A stretch of DNA of 64,000 nucleotides from Diphasiastrum complanatum (taxonomy: Eukaryota; Streptophyta; Lycopodiopsida; Lycopodiales; Lycopodiaceae), in NCBI GenBank assembly GCA_029204225.1, contig CM055104.1:22071952-22135951 (forward strand). The letters are read 5' to 3'. The notes under the pieces are model-generated. The model searched no databases. It was not told the DNA's origin and worked only from the letters and a program-made list of their open reading frames with translations. This document shows, piece by piece, positions 1-11,241 of this stretch. Each line of letters opens with the position of its first letter. The stretch's first letter is position 1. A program made the position numbers and the translations under genes.

Positions 1-290
1 AAATTTGGCCGTAGATTTCACATCAGCAACTTTGACAGCTTTGGCTTCAACCCACGTGGTCATATAATCATTTGCTATGATAATGTATTGGGCCTGAGGT
101 CCTTGCGCGGCAAGATGACTAGGACCAACATAATCTAGTCTCCATTTTTCAAACGGTGTTTGCGATAAAATCGGATGCAAGGGTTCATAGTTCTGTCTAG
201 TTGGTCGTCATGCTCGCTGGCAAACATCACATGTCTGAATATAATTTTTTGTGTCCTTATGAAGCATAGGCCACCAACAACCTGGTTGCA
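1..290 (-). pseudogene. Ty3 retrotransposon integrase fragment
   Basis: Read on the minus strand this encodes the zinc-binding and early catalytic part of a Ty3-type integrase. GCWWPMLHKDTKNY is followed by CDVCQR, a FEKWRLDYVGP block and ANDYMTTWVEAKA, which match the second HHCC cysteine pair and the first catalytic aspartate region. It continues off the left edge. The family inserts retrotransposon cDNA in the nucleus. It resembles the integrase at 60.9-61.8 kb, so both probably belong to one Athila/Tat-like lineage. At least one stop (after QR) breaks the frame. No reverse transcriptase lies upstream: the protease frame ends directly against it. Confidence 0.75.
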
Positions 291-585
291 AAAGTCGTAG
301 GCTTGATCTTTGTAAGGCCCCATTTTGCACATAGCTTTGTAGAAATCAAGTTAACTCCTGAACCACCATCTATCACAGTTGCTTCCTTAGGAAATTGTCT
401 ATGCTGTATCGACAGAGTGATATTCTTTTGTTCCCTTTCCCAAGCAGCTCCGACATGGAGTACTTCATTAGATTCTTCAAATCCAGCACAAAAAGTGGCT
501 CTTGATGGACTTCTGGTTCTACTTGAGCCATCTTTTGCGCTGACTTCTTTCTATACTTTTAGAGTTTTGGTGATTTTTTGGTAGT
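257..585 (-). pseudogene. Ty3 aspartic protease fragment
   Basis: The minus-strand frame contains VIDGGSGVNLIS, the D-G-G-S active-site signature of retroviral-type aspartic proteases in Ty3 elements, followed by TKLCAKWGLTKIKP. The frame stays open for about 100 codons and then stops at 257-259, where the integrase reading frame takes over in another phase. In an intact element roughly 1.5-2 kb of reverse transcriptase and RNase H would separate the two, so this is an internal deletion derivative. The protease would process Gag-Pol, but this copy cannot be functional. Confidence 0.65.
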
Positions 586-1015
586 TTTTGACGGTTTTTC
601 TGATGTTTTCAAAAATCTGCTGGGAAGGATTGTTTGCCCTTCAAACTGAAGGTTTTGTGATCCAAACCGAAGGTTTTTGCAACTCATCAAAGGTTTCCTA
701 AAAGAGAAAAAAATAAAAGGTATCAACTTTGATGATGATTTTTCACTCCTTTTGACCCAAATCTGGCAGATTTGACCATTTTTGTTGTTTTTCCTGATAT
801 ATTAGATCCAAATGGATCTTAAGATTGGTGATCTAAATAGCTTTTCTTGTTCTACAATCAAATTATATTTCAAACAAGCAAATCCACTCAAATCAAGCAA
901 AATCACTCCTAAACTAACCCTAAATGCAGATCTAACACTATTCATGCAACGACAAGATGCCTAATGCAAGCTAATCATCCACAAACATGCTGCAAACTGA
1001 AAAATTGGCGTAGCT
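586..1015. other. Remnant gag/leader region, no gene seen
   Basis: This stretch lies between the protease fragment and the primer binding site of a minus-strand Ty3 element, where gag should be. It is too short for gag and shows no convincing frame. Two short direct repeats (GAAGGTTTT with CAAACTGAAGG / CCAAACCGAAGG) lie near 640-685. It is probably leader sequence left after gag deletion. Confidence 0.4.
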
Positions 1016-1740
1016 CCCCAGCAACGGCGCCAAAATTGTAGTGGGTTTCTTTCCCTGCCTAACACGAATCCAAGATCTAATCAATCTAGCATCAAAGAGA
1101 CGAAGTTAGTTGTCACGCATAGATTCGTTCCCATGAGAGCGATAATATAGTTCAGATTTCAGCATGAATGGAAGATTCACATCTAACTCTAGCATCCATT
1201 GACCCTAAGCATTAACACTACATCCACTAACACTAGATCCATAACAAAGATAGCTTACTCTTTCTCTCTCTCCCTTTCTCTCTCATAAAAAGTATAATAA
1301 CATGCAATCCCAATAACAATCAGATCCAACAATTAGCAAAACACAAATAAATCATTAGAAATGGAGGAAAAGTAATAGAGAGAAAGGACATTCATCAATC
1401 CATTTCACAAAAGAACCAATCTGCTTTATTGAAATGAGGAAATGAACATGTGTAGGAACTCAAGTTGATTCCTTTTTATAGTAGAGAGGAGGACCCTGGC
1501 CTTTGAATCCTATTGGTCCATTTTTGCCTCCCTAATTATTCAAATTTAAAAAAGAGTGGGCACCATCCAAATTGGAAGGAAACCCAAACTTATTCACTAA
1601 CTTGACATTTAGGCCCTGCGGCATTAAAAGTCCCGCAAAAAGGCCTAAAGTCCTATAATTGACTTGTAACTAATCAGATAACTATGTGATCATCGGGTTG
1701 CACTTACACACGTAGGGTGCCAAATCCCTCTCACTTATTA
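1016..1740 (-). repeat. Ty3 primer binding site and probable 5' LTR
   Basis: CCCCAGCAACGGCGCCA at about 1016-1032 is the complement of a tRNA-Asp-type primer binding site (TGGCGCCGTTGCTGGGG), as found just inside the 5' LTR of many plant Ty3 elements. A TG at 1037-1038 immediately beyond it is the LTR terminus for an element read on the minus strand. The LTR contains a short CT-rich stretch at about 1257-1285. Its outer limit is not defined because no second copy is present; 1740 is an estimate based on where the neighbouring gag fragment begins. Confidence 0.5.
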
Positions 1741-2045
1741 ACTAGAGTTAGGGTTGTCTTGGAATCCGCAAACCCTCCAATATACCTCTTTCACATCGGC
1801 CTGTGATGTAGCGCATACATCAAGACACAGATAAGCGAATGGATTTCGATTGGCTCGTTCTTCACCCATTGTTGAGAATTCTGGTTCCTCCACGTATGAT
1901 GAGCTGTTGGAGCTCTCCAACCTGCTTTGTGTTGTTTTATTCCTTGGGTTCTGATAGCAATCTACTATTGCATGACCCTTCTTGTGGCAGTCGAACTTTG
2001 GATTCAGCCCACATGTATCCACCGTGTGGCCATCACGTCTACATC
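1738..2045 (-). pseudogene. Copia gag zinc-knuckle fragment
   Basis: The minus-strand frame has CIRCRRDGHTVDTC, a perfect CX2CX4HX4C nucleic-acid-binding knuckle of Gag nucleocapsid, followed by a second degraded knuckle (DCHKKGHAIVDC, first cysteine pair incomplete) and a Ser-rich tail. It is the C-terminal half of a copia-type Gag. The matching N-terminal half is missing upstream. Instead, gag N-terminal sequence in the opposite orientation abuts it at about 2046. Confidence 0.6.
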
Positions 2046-2048
2046 TGA

Positions 2049-2260
2049 TGCACAGTTTTGAGACAGACGGATCAAATTTTTGTGCCTGGAAAGTGAAGAC
2101 TTCCCTCATCTTAAGAGGAGAAGCTTTATGGCCCAGGGGTGACGGCACAGAGGAGATGTCTGCCAGCAAAGGCTTGAAACTTTTTGAGTGGAAAGAAAAG
2201 AATGACAAAGCAATAGCTATCATATTCTCTTCCATCGAAAATAGAATCACCCTTTGTTAG
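2049..2260 (+). pseudogene. Copia gag N-terminal (UBN2-like) fragment
   Basis: This plus-strand frame reads DGSNFCAWKVKTSLILRGE, then LFEWKEKNDKAIAIIFSS and ENRITL. The pattern is typical of the N-terminal Gag (UBN2/DUF4219) region of copia elements: F-x-G-x-NF-x-x-W, then W-x-x-x-x-x-KA-x-x-x-I-x-x-S. It stops after about 70 codons. It is joined head to head with a gag zinc-knuckle piece on the other strand. Confidence 0.5.
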
Positions 2261-2993
2261 ATTATTATCCTGATTATCAACTGATCGATCTTTTAATCCA
2301 CTTATTACCCAACTTTGCAGTTTTATGCATGTTTCTACACAGTCTGCAAAAGTACACATAAATCGCTCACGGGTGGATTCCACAAGTGAATTTCCAAGAA
2401 GTACTAACATTATGATCTACGACCTAATCAGTTGTCCTACTAGATGTCCGTTTTTGCTTAGTATAAATAGCTGATCATACGTCTACTATTTAATTCATTC
2501 ATGCATGCATTGAAGTAGAATTTAGCAGCTCTCTCAAGCTTTCAAGCTTGAACACTCGAGCATTCTAGCTCAATTCTTAGAGTTCTTTTAGAGTTTTGCT
2601 ATTAGCGCTTATGGGTTATCAGCGGAAGTGCAAATCAAACAAAGTTTATAGAGATACTTAAAGTACGTGATTTCTATCCGCAATTGTCTTGTGCTCATCA
2701 TTTTGCTGAATCAATCTATCCTTTATTGCGTTCAGTATCATGTAAGAATCTCTGTGATCTCATATCGCTTTTATCTGATAATTCAATTATTCATTGTTTG
2801 GCCACGTAATCACCTTAGTTTTAATGATTTCAAAGTTAGTTGCTAAAAGATTGAACGTGACTTTTGTCATAATGTTTTGTTTAATATTGATAGACACAGT
2901 CATGCATTAGGAAAGCAGGTTCATTCCGCTGAGCTCAATAAATCGTTCACAGGCTTCAACTTGTCGTTATTGCATTATCACCTCTTTCCAACA
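2261..2993 (+). repeat. Probable copia 5' LTR ending at 2993
   Basis: The right end is set by the primer binding site TGGTATCAAAGC at 2994-3005, a one-base variant of the initiator-Met tRNA site (TGGTATCAGAGC). The preceding ACA at 2991-2993 suits an LTR end. TATAAATAG at about 2461-2469 could be its TATA box. The left limit is unclear because the other LTR is absent; only the part from about 2450 on is likely LTR. Confidence 0.45.
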
Positions 2994-3238
2994 TGGTATC
3001 AAAGCATGTATTTAATATGCTATTACCTTCATGATATCAGAGCGATTTGTTATATCAAAGCTCTAATACTTGGTATCTTTCGTGATATCAAATCAATATC
3101 ATTTGATACTTTTTACAAGTATCATATTCTTCAATTTGTGGTATAAAATTTTAGTATCAGATAGTTGATTTCCAATTGTAGCGCAACATGATATCTCTCT
3201 CTTAACGTCATCGATGTATCAACAGACTAAAGTTCCAG

Positions 3239-3539
3239 ATGGATTCTCGAAGTAAAGTCGGTCTTATCACAGACAAGTTGAATGGATCCAATTACTACTT
3301 GTGGAAATTTACTATGAAGACCTTGCTAATCGCCAATGAGTTGTGGGATGTTGTCACGAGTACAGAAGAGAAGTTTAAAGATGACACATGCAACTCAAAT
3401 TGGAAGTCAAAGGATGGTAAAGCTTTGCACTTATTATTCTCAATATAGCAGACACTCAAATTGGCCACATATCTGAAGCTCAAACTTTGAAACAAGTATG
3501 GGACATCCTAAACTCACTATATGATGTGAAGGACGTAAC
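3239..3539 (+). pseudogene. Copia gag, interrupted by a Ty3 insertion
   Basis: The frame starts MDSRSKVGLITDKLNGSNYY and continues WKFTMKTLLIANELWDV, the start of a copia Gag. A frame change near 3445 gives ADTQIGHISEAQTLKQVW, the next conserved Gag block, so a small indel has broken it. It lies 245 bases after the primer binding site, the normal distance. At 3540 it is cut off by the end of a Ty3 LTR; I could not find the continuation on the far side. Confidence 0.65.
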
Positions 3540-3607
3540 TGTTGGTCCCTTTTTGTGCCTCCCTTTTCGTAGCAATCAAGAGAGCAAGGTTAGGGTTTGG
3601 ATCTCCA
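3540..3607 (-). repeat. Residual 3' LTR end of a Ty3 element
   Basis: About 68 bases from TGTTGGTCCC onward match 5562-5629 almost exactly (TGTGCCTCCCTTTTCGTAGC and GCAAGGTTAGGGTTTGGATC occur in both). For a minus-strand element this is the terminus of the 3' LTR; the remainder has been lost, so gag now lies next to it. Confidence 0.65.
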
Positions 3608-4872
3608 ACGGGCACTCAAAATTCTATGGTTCTCTCCACATCCGTAACATTTGATGAGAGCTCTAAGTCCAGTACCTCTAAGCTGATTGGCATAGATAGG
3701 CACTAAGTCTCCATTCTCTCCATCTATGAAATGCACTGGAATAGATTCAAGCGCCTCCTCTCTAGGGTAGTAGGGTTCTTCGGTCACCTCAACCATGTTC
3801 ATCTGCTGAGCAGCTAGTTGCGGGTTTTGTACTACTAAATCTTGGACTCTGGGGGGAATGGGAGGTAATGCCAGTCTAGGCGGTAGTTGGGGTAGAGCAC
3901 CTTGGCGTTGCGCCAATGGAGCAAGATTGAGCTGCTTGGTTCATGAGATTATAGCGACATTCAACTATAACATTATTGCTCATATTATCGAGCTGGTCGC
4001 TCTAATCTGTGTCTCAGCTGCGGGCACTCATTTCCTGTGTGGTTGCCCTGGCAGTGTGGACACCAGGTGGATTCTCTCGTAGAATAGGTGGGGGTAGGGC
4101 CTGGTTGCATGCCTTTCAAGTTTTGGTCTATAACTGCAGTAAGGACAGTTGTGAGCTTTTTAATTTGCTCATTGCTTTGTGTGTGAAGCCTCTCCATGGC
4201 AGATATGATGGTGTCGGTGCTATTGGTAGTAGAGGCAGATGCGTCATCGTGCAACTTGTCCTTACGTTTGGCTCTTTGTTTCCTTCTACGTTTTCGTTCC
4301 TGGTCAGAGTTATCGGAGTCTGAACTAGTGCTCTCACTATGAGTATTTGTCCCTTCTTTTCATTTGCTGTTTGATCCCCTTAGGTAGTCCTGCCATGAAC
4401 CAGGTCAAAACGCTATGGTCTGGGACGCTTTCAGGGTCGCATCCGCCATGCAGTCTTTTGATCCACTCAATGTAATCTCGTAGGGACTCGTTCTTCTTAT
4501 CCATGTGGATTCGGCCCAATTGCAAGAATGGATCAGAAAGAAAGTGTGTGGTTTTGAATCTTGTGATAAATTCAGCTTGTAAAATATCCCAATCATCACG
4601 TTCAAACGAACGAAGAAAATACCAATCTTTGGTGGTATTGGTTAAGCACAGATTGAAGTATCTTAACAGCTCTTGTGGGCTGTTGTCTCCATAGGCTCTA
4701 CACGTTTGGGTGTAGATCTATAGAAATCTTCGTGAATCTCCCTTGCCATAAAATCTTGGAAGGTAATATCTACGTTAACTGGTTCGGGTAATATCTCGAT
4801 TGGTACATTGACAAACTCTTCGAGTTCAAGGAGATCTAGGGTGGATAATCTCCTTCCGAATCTCAGATACAT
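3590..4872 (-). pseudogene. Ty3 gag, multiply frameshifted
   Basis: Read right to left in several frames. The N-terminal piece (MYLRFGRRLSTLDLLELEEF) starts at 4872. The retrotransposon Gag core follows at about 4700-4337: DWYFLRSFERDDW, then FLQLGRIHMDKKNESLRDY and DHSVLTWFMAGLPKGIKQQM. A Lys/Arg-rich segment and a zinc knuckle CPHCQGNHTGNEC (about 4060) come next. Gag forms the virus-like particle and packages element RNA. At least three frame changes separate the blocks, so it is non-functional. No protease or pol follows before the LTR remnant, so pol was deleted. Confidence 0.65.
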
Positions 4873-4959
4873 ACAACGGAACGAAATTTAGAAGTATTTT
4901 TAATATTTTCGTCTTTCTAATATTTTTGATCTTTTTCTAATTCTTTTTCCTTAGGTAGC

Positions 4960-5470
4960 AGGCGTGAGTAATAGAATTTTAACTCGTCGAGCTGTCCACT
5001 TGCCAAAAATGATGATCAGAACAATTTGTGAAGATGGCGAGTAATGAGGAACTGATGGCGAGTAATTAGTGGCGAGTAATGGCCCTGATGGCAAGTAATA
5101 AAATTATAACTCGCCAGTCTCCCAAATGATAGATCTTTGTGTATTCATGTCATTGTTCTGATGGCGAGTAAAGATAATAAATAAAAATTGAAAAAACTCT
5201 GATGGTGAGTAATAGTCTAATAACTCGCCGATCACCAAAATGATAGCTCTGCTATTCACCCTGCTCTGATAACGAGTAATTTTGGCTCAAAAAAAGTGTC
5301 AAAAAATTCTCTAGCAGTAATAGGTGACAAGGCTAGTAATGTCTTTGATGGCGAGTTATAATTTATAACTTGCCGACAGTGTGTGGAGCCTGCCTAGCAC
5401 TCTGGAGAAGTGGCAAAAAAAAACAGTAAAGGAAAAACAGAGAAAAGTCTGTCGACGAGTAATAAACCTA
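4960..5470. repeat. GGCGAGT inverted-repeat cluster in Ty3 leader
   Basis: About eight copies of GATGGCGAGTAAT or close variants occur (near 5035, 5052, 5070, 5090, 5160, 5203, 5270, 5348). Several are paired with the complementary TAACTCGCC (near 5108, 5222) or TAACTTGCC (5367). GGCGAGTTATAATTTATAAC at about 5351 is followed by TTGCC and can fold into a tight hairpin. The cluster lies in the untranslated leader between primer binding site and gag. Confidence 0.6.
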
Positions 5471-5540
5471 TGAAAATGCAATAAAAATTCAAGCAAAAGA
5501 AAAACGAAAACCCATCTAACAATAGCTTAGCACCATCTCT

Positions 5541-5556
5541 CCAGCAACGGTGCCAA
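5541..5556 (-). other. Ty3 primer binding site (tRNA-Asp-like)
   Basis: CCAGCAACGGTGCCA is the complement of TGGCACCGTTGCTGG, one base off the tRNA-Asp-type primer site seen at 1016. It directly adjoins the LTR terminus TGTTGG at 5562. Confidence 0.6.
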
Positions 5557-5561
5557 AAAAA

Positions 5562-6560
<999 letters not shown>

Positions 6561-7038
6561 ACCATTTACGGGTGTCTTACATTATAATACTGATAGATCT
6601 AATTTGTATGCCAACTCAGCCATGATTTTATTCCCGTTTTCGTAAAATCTGTTGGGGAGACATTGGGCTTTGTTTTCGCTCGTCGGCCGGTCCGCAATCT
6701 CGTTGAAAAATTCGTAATAATAGGAACTGATCAAAAGTAAAACTGATTTCATTTCCAGTTAAAATCCTATTGTTGTTTGTATATCGATAATTCTACCCAG
6801 GTATAGGATAGAGATGAAACTGTTTCAAACTTTTTTTCTATAGTAATTCATTTTTTACATTTACCAATGTCTTTAGTTATTCATCATATACCTTAGTTGA
6901 AAGATTTTCAGGGGACTGAAAAATTCTAAGGAGGGAAGAATAGTAGACATCAGTGGTAGTAAGTGTGATCAAGAAATGTATTTCGCAATTAGGATCTTGG
7001 TAATCCCAGTAAATAATTGCTTGATACCGGGTATTAAT
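6561..7038. other. Unassigned spacer
   Basis: I see no coding potential, RNA gene or repeat match here. The sequence ends at the 5-base candidate target site TTAAT (7034-7038) of the next element. Confidence 0.5.
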
Positions 7039-7870
7039 TGTGAAAAATGCAAAAATAAGTTTGGTAGAGGCCTAAAATCTTGTATATAGATAAGCACACA
7101 TGTGTGGAGCCTGTTCCCACGTGTGAAACTAGTGTACTTGTCACGTACCATAATCATATAGGATGTAGATATGATTTAATTCAAGTTCTAGTGGCTAAAA
7201 AGGCCAAAAACTAGTTTTCTAGACATATGACACATGGCATCAATCTATTGTTTGCATGAGCCACATCCTTTGGTTAGGTGTCATATCCCATGTGTAGAGG
7301 ACAGCTCACACATGTGGAATAAGCTGAAATAGGCGAATTTTGAGTTCTAGAAGATTTCCAAGTAGATCTCCATATAGAAGGAAAATAGACCAAAAGTGCT
7401 CAAAATAGAAGGTTTTGTCCAAGTGTCAGTTTTGCATGATGAATCATCATATGACAAAACACCTTCACACATGTGGGATCAGAGGGGTGATCAGTACCAC
7501 GAGCTCCCACTTATTGTATATATATAGTCACATTTGGCCATAATCAATGTGAGACACCAATCTTGGTTCTGGAAGCAATTTTGAGTGATTCTCTCCATTT
7601 GTCTACATTTGTTTTGATTGTTTTGAGGTTCTATCAATGTGTACTTGATTTTCAGGTTGGAGTCCGTACTCAGACAGTGTTTCACACGTGTAAAACCATA
7701 AAGTACACTTACCTTCAATTAATGATTGTTCTTGTTAGGATTTTGTGTCTAGAATCGATCTAGATTGATCTTAATCTAAAGTAGATTGATGGATCAAGTA
7801 ATCTGACAACCAATCCCTCTTGAGGATCAGATTAGGATCCACTCTTGGTCCTTTTTGTACTTTTTGCACA
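7039..7870 (+). repeat. 5' LTR of the non-autonomous element
   Basis: Starts TGTGAAAAATGC and ends TTTTTGCACA just before the primer site. It contains repeated CACATGTG/CACGTGTG-type palindromes (near 7096, 7118, 7311, 7467, 7683). TATATATATAG at about 7518-7528 is a likely TATA element. Confidence 0.9.
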
Positions 7871-7886
7871 TGGTATCAGAGCCAAG
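7871..7886 (+). other. Primer binding site, initiator-Met tRNA
   Basis: TGGTATCAGAGCCAAG immediately follows the 5' LTR. It is the standard copia/chromovirus minus-strand primer site. Confidence 0.9.
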
Positions 7887-9469
7887 TACAAGAGGCTTTG
7901 TTGAAACTGATAGGGTTAATCCAAATCAAAGCCAAAATTAGCAGATTTTTGGAAACTAGTCAAATTTTGTGTGGTGAGTTGGATTTGATAGCTATCCTCA
8001 ACATTATTGGTCCAGATCTTGTTGTGGGCTGTAGGAACTCTTTTCACACGTGTGAGGCTGTACAGCTCCGGTTTGGGCTGAGAAAATTCAAAAATTTGTA
8101 CAATTTGACTCGCACACCCAATTTGAGAGATTTTTAGTGCAAAATCAAGCATTTTCTATAGAGAATCTAATCCCTTGATTAGTTTTTGGATTATACAAGC
8201 CAAGAAATTAAATTTGAAGCTTGAATTAGGTGCATTAATTGATTATCTCTGATTTTTTGAGTGCATGTTGAAGTTGAGAGATATTTTGCCAAAATTCATA
8301 GATTAAGGAGTGATATGCAAGGTGACAGGTTGAAATCCATTGTACCATCACTCTAGATTTGTTCAAGACTAATAGGGTCAAGTTTAGAAGCATCAATTTG
8401 CTAGAAAACATCCTTGGATCTGTCCTTCAAGTGAAACCTTTGAGAGTTTCTAGTGCATATAGAGCATCTATGCAAATCTTTTGTAGAATTTGACATAGAT
8501 TGGCTTAAATTGAGAGTTCTAGAAAAGAGATTGAGATCCAAGTCACATTGTTCAACCCTACTCAATTTGTTTGAGTGATTGTAAGGTTTGAAAAGAGTCA
8601 TTAAGGTGTCTATGGCAAATGTATAGAGAGAGATCCGATTTTCTAAAGAGTTCCTTCCTTTGTAGAGGGCAAGACATAGAAGCTCATTATGTGTTGTTAT
8701 AGGTGAAGAATTTGTCTTCTCCTAGGTGATTAAATCTTTCTAAGTGGTATTAGCTCTTTGAAGCACAATATCTTAGTGAGAAAAATTACAACTTTTGATT
8801 TTGAATTTCATTCCAAGTCTTAAAAAGTAGAGGAATTGGTGGAATCCAATAGGAGTGATTGAATTCAATTTGTTGAGCAAAAATTGACATAGTATGTATA
8901 AAACTCAAATTAGTTCTATTCAACTTTCTTTGTGAGAGTGTGAGGGTCAATTTGTGATCCCATTGGATGTCTAGAATGAGGAGAGTCCATATTTGAGTAT
9001 TTATGCATGGTTGAGATCTTTGTGAATCTCTAGTTGTCTAATTTTTTAAGCTTTGTGAAAAATTGGTGGTATAGTTTGTTGTCAAATCAAATCAAATTCA
9101 TTCTAAATCTCAAGTGTGAGATTATTTGGGTCAAGAGTGAGTCCAAAATAAGTGATTAAGTTTGATTTTTATGTATTTGAAACAAAACCCATCTTTTGTT
9201 CAAGGATCTCAAGTGTTGAGAGAACTAGTCAAGTGAAAAGGAAAATCTAGGTGTCAAATCTTTTTCATATCCATTTCAACTTTCAAAAGAAAGAGTCATT
9301 GGTATTTGATGAGTCCAATAGTAGATTGGATCTGATTTCTTTTGTGATTTGATTCAAAGATTGTGTGCTTTTGTCTTAGTGATTAAAGCAAAGTTTCCAA
9401 GTGACTAGTCATTACTGTGAAGATTGATTCTTAGGTTTGTGAGCTAGATCTTTTGTAAATCCTTCTAGA
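7887..9469 (+). other. Non-coding leader of the non-autonomous element
   Basis: About 1.6 kb lies between primer site and ORF with no frame longer than about 100 codons and no homology I recognise. It probably holds the packaging signal. A CACACGTGTG palindrome is at about 8045-8054. Confidence 0.5.
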
Positions 9470-11206
9470 TTGTTGAAGATGTTCAAATCTAGTCTCTTGA
9501 AAGTCACAAATTACATTTGTAGAATCATATCACAGGTTTTTATTCACATGGCATCAATAGGTGGCATCTTATTGAAGGAAAGAAAGGATCCTAAGTGCAA
9601 CCTTTGTGGCAAGGGGGGATATTTTTTCTCAAGATGCTACAAAAAGGAGACTAGCCCATCCAAGGAGAACCAAAGCAAGGGGGCCGAGGTGAAGGATGGA
9701 GCTTCAAGTTCAAAATGCAAATACAAGAAGGACAAATCCAAGGAAAGTTGTTTCCTTTGTGGAAAGGTGAATGAGGCTTGGAGTCTCACAAGGACTTGCA
9801 AGATTTGTCTTCAAGAGTCCATCACAACACATGTCAAATCTTTTGAAATTTTTCATTTGGAAGTGCATTGTTTGGTTCAAGATGCAAAGATAGATGTCAC
9901 TTTCATGAAAGTAACTTGGATTTATTTTATATCCTTGGAAAGTATTTTTCTTGTAAGTTTGGACAAGCTCAAACTTATTGTTATTATCCAAGAGAAATCA
10001 ACCAAGAATAAGGAGCAATCACAAAATGAAAATAGTTTCATTTATGGTCTCATGTCAACTTATGAAGAACCATTTTGCTTTAAAGAGATTTTTGTATCTC
10101 AAAGGTGGATTAAGGCAATACTAGTTGTGTGTGATGCCTTAAAAAATAGCAAAATATGTTTTCCTTGTAAGCTTACATTAGTTATGAAGTCAAGGATATG
10201 GAAATATCTTCATAATGTAGGATCTTTTGGTGTCAATAAGATCATGAATGATGTGTTCATTCATAAAGATGAAAAATGTAAGTTTTCAATCTTAAAGGCA
10301 AGTTGTAAACTTCTTATGAGAATAAGTGAAGCATCCAAAGTGGACACTTATATCCATAAGCAAGTAGTTAGCCTTATTGAGATGGAAATGCCTTTTGATT
10401 TCAATATTAGAAAAATCATGCCAAGTTGTGGTAATTTTTGGACTTATGTTTCTAGCATAAGTAATTTTAATAACCATAGGAAGTGCATATTGTGTGGTCA
10501 TAGTTGTTGTGATCATTATGAGACATGGAGGTCTCGGATTTCCATCAAGAAGGAGCACCATGAAGAGGATCTTAAAGAATCATCTCAAGGTTCAAGTGTG
10601 CCAAGGATTGAGGAGGAGAGACCTTCTCAAGTTGCGATTCCAAAAAGAAACTCAAGAAATATGGTTGATTCCATGTGGCTCACATTTCAAGGAAAAGAGG
10701 AGCATATCTCATGTGGTATACATCTCATACTTACTTCTCTTATGTCATTTGATAAATCAATTTGCTTTAGTGAGATCATTGCATCTCAAAATTGGAGTAA
10801 AGCCATACTAGTTGAGTATGAAGTCTCTCTTGAAAACATAGATGATGTTATTAAAAGGTTGAAATTGATTTTAAATCAATTAGAAAGCAAATGGTTATTT
10901 CATCAAATGTATGCTCTTGAGTCATGTAAGAGCAACAATGATTTGTTCACTCATAGTTTGAAAATTTGTATTGAGGCACATTGTAAACTCTTTATGAGAG
11001 TAAGTGAATCATCTTCTAAAGACACTTATCTCCATAATGAAGTATTTAGCCTCATTGGATCTGAGATTAGCATTGTAAACAAGCACGAAGATATGATGCA
11101 AACACTTTGTTATTATAGCATGCATAGTCTTGCCAATTTGGATAAGTCTAATTCTCTAGATCATGGTAACATGATGTTAAGTTCAAGATCATCATGTTTT
11201 CCATGA
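9470..11206 (+). CDS. Gag-related protein with internal duplication, no pol
   Basis: A 578-residue uninterrupted ORF. A degraded nucleocapsid knuckle CNLCGKGGYFFSRC (residues 43-56, the usual His is Tyr) is followed by a Lys/Ser-rich linker and CFLCGK near 95, the Gag C-terminal pattern also seen in the copia Gag at 47.3 kb. A further CILCGHSCCDH lies near residue 337. The rest has no domain I know but is an internal direct duplication with an offset of about 230 residues: EIFVSQRWIKAILV (near 206) with EIIASQNWSKAILV (near 436), and ASCKLLMRISEASKVDTY (near 277) with AHCKLFMRVSESSSKDTY (near 502). Function is unknown; it may act with a trans-supplied Gag. An earlier internal ATG (residue 27) could be the true start. 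An intact frame of this length in a no-pol element suggests past selection. Confidence 0.65.
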   Translation: MLKMFKSSLLKVTNYICRIISQVFIHMASIGGILLKERKDPKCNLCGKGGYFFSRCYKKETSPSKENQSKGAEVKDGASSSKCKYKKDKSKESCFLCGKVNEAWSLTRTCKICLQESITTHVKSFEIFHLEVHCLVQDAKIDVTFMKVTWIYFISLESIFLVSLDKLKLIVIIQEKSTKNKEQSQNENSFIYGLMSTYEEPFCFKEIFVSQRWIKAILVVCDALKNSKICFPCKLTLVMKSRIWKYLHNVGSFGVNKIMNDVFIHKDEKCKFSILKASCKLLMRISEASKVDTYIHKQVVSLIEMEMPFDFNIRKIMPSCGNFWTYVSSISNFNNHRKCILCGHSCCDHYETWRSRISIKKEHHEEDLKESSQGSSVPRIEEERPSQVAIPKRNSRNMVDSMWLTFQGKEEHISCGIHLILTSLMSFDKSICFSEIIASQNWSKAILVEYEVSLENIDDVIKRLKLILNQLESKWLFHQMYALESCKSNNDLFTHSLKICIEAHCKLFMRVSESSSKDTYLHNEVFSLIGSEISIVNKHEDMMQTLCYYSMHSLANLDKSNSLDHGNMMLSSRSSCFP

Positions 11207-11241
11207 AGCTAAATTTACCAAGCTAGATTTTTGAGGAGGAG

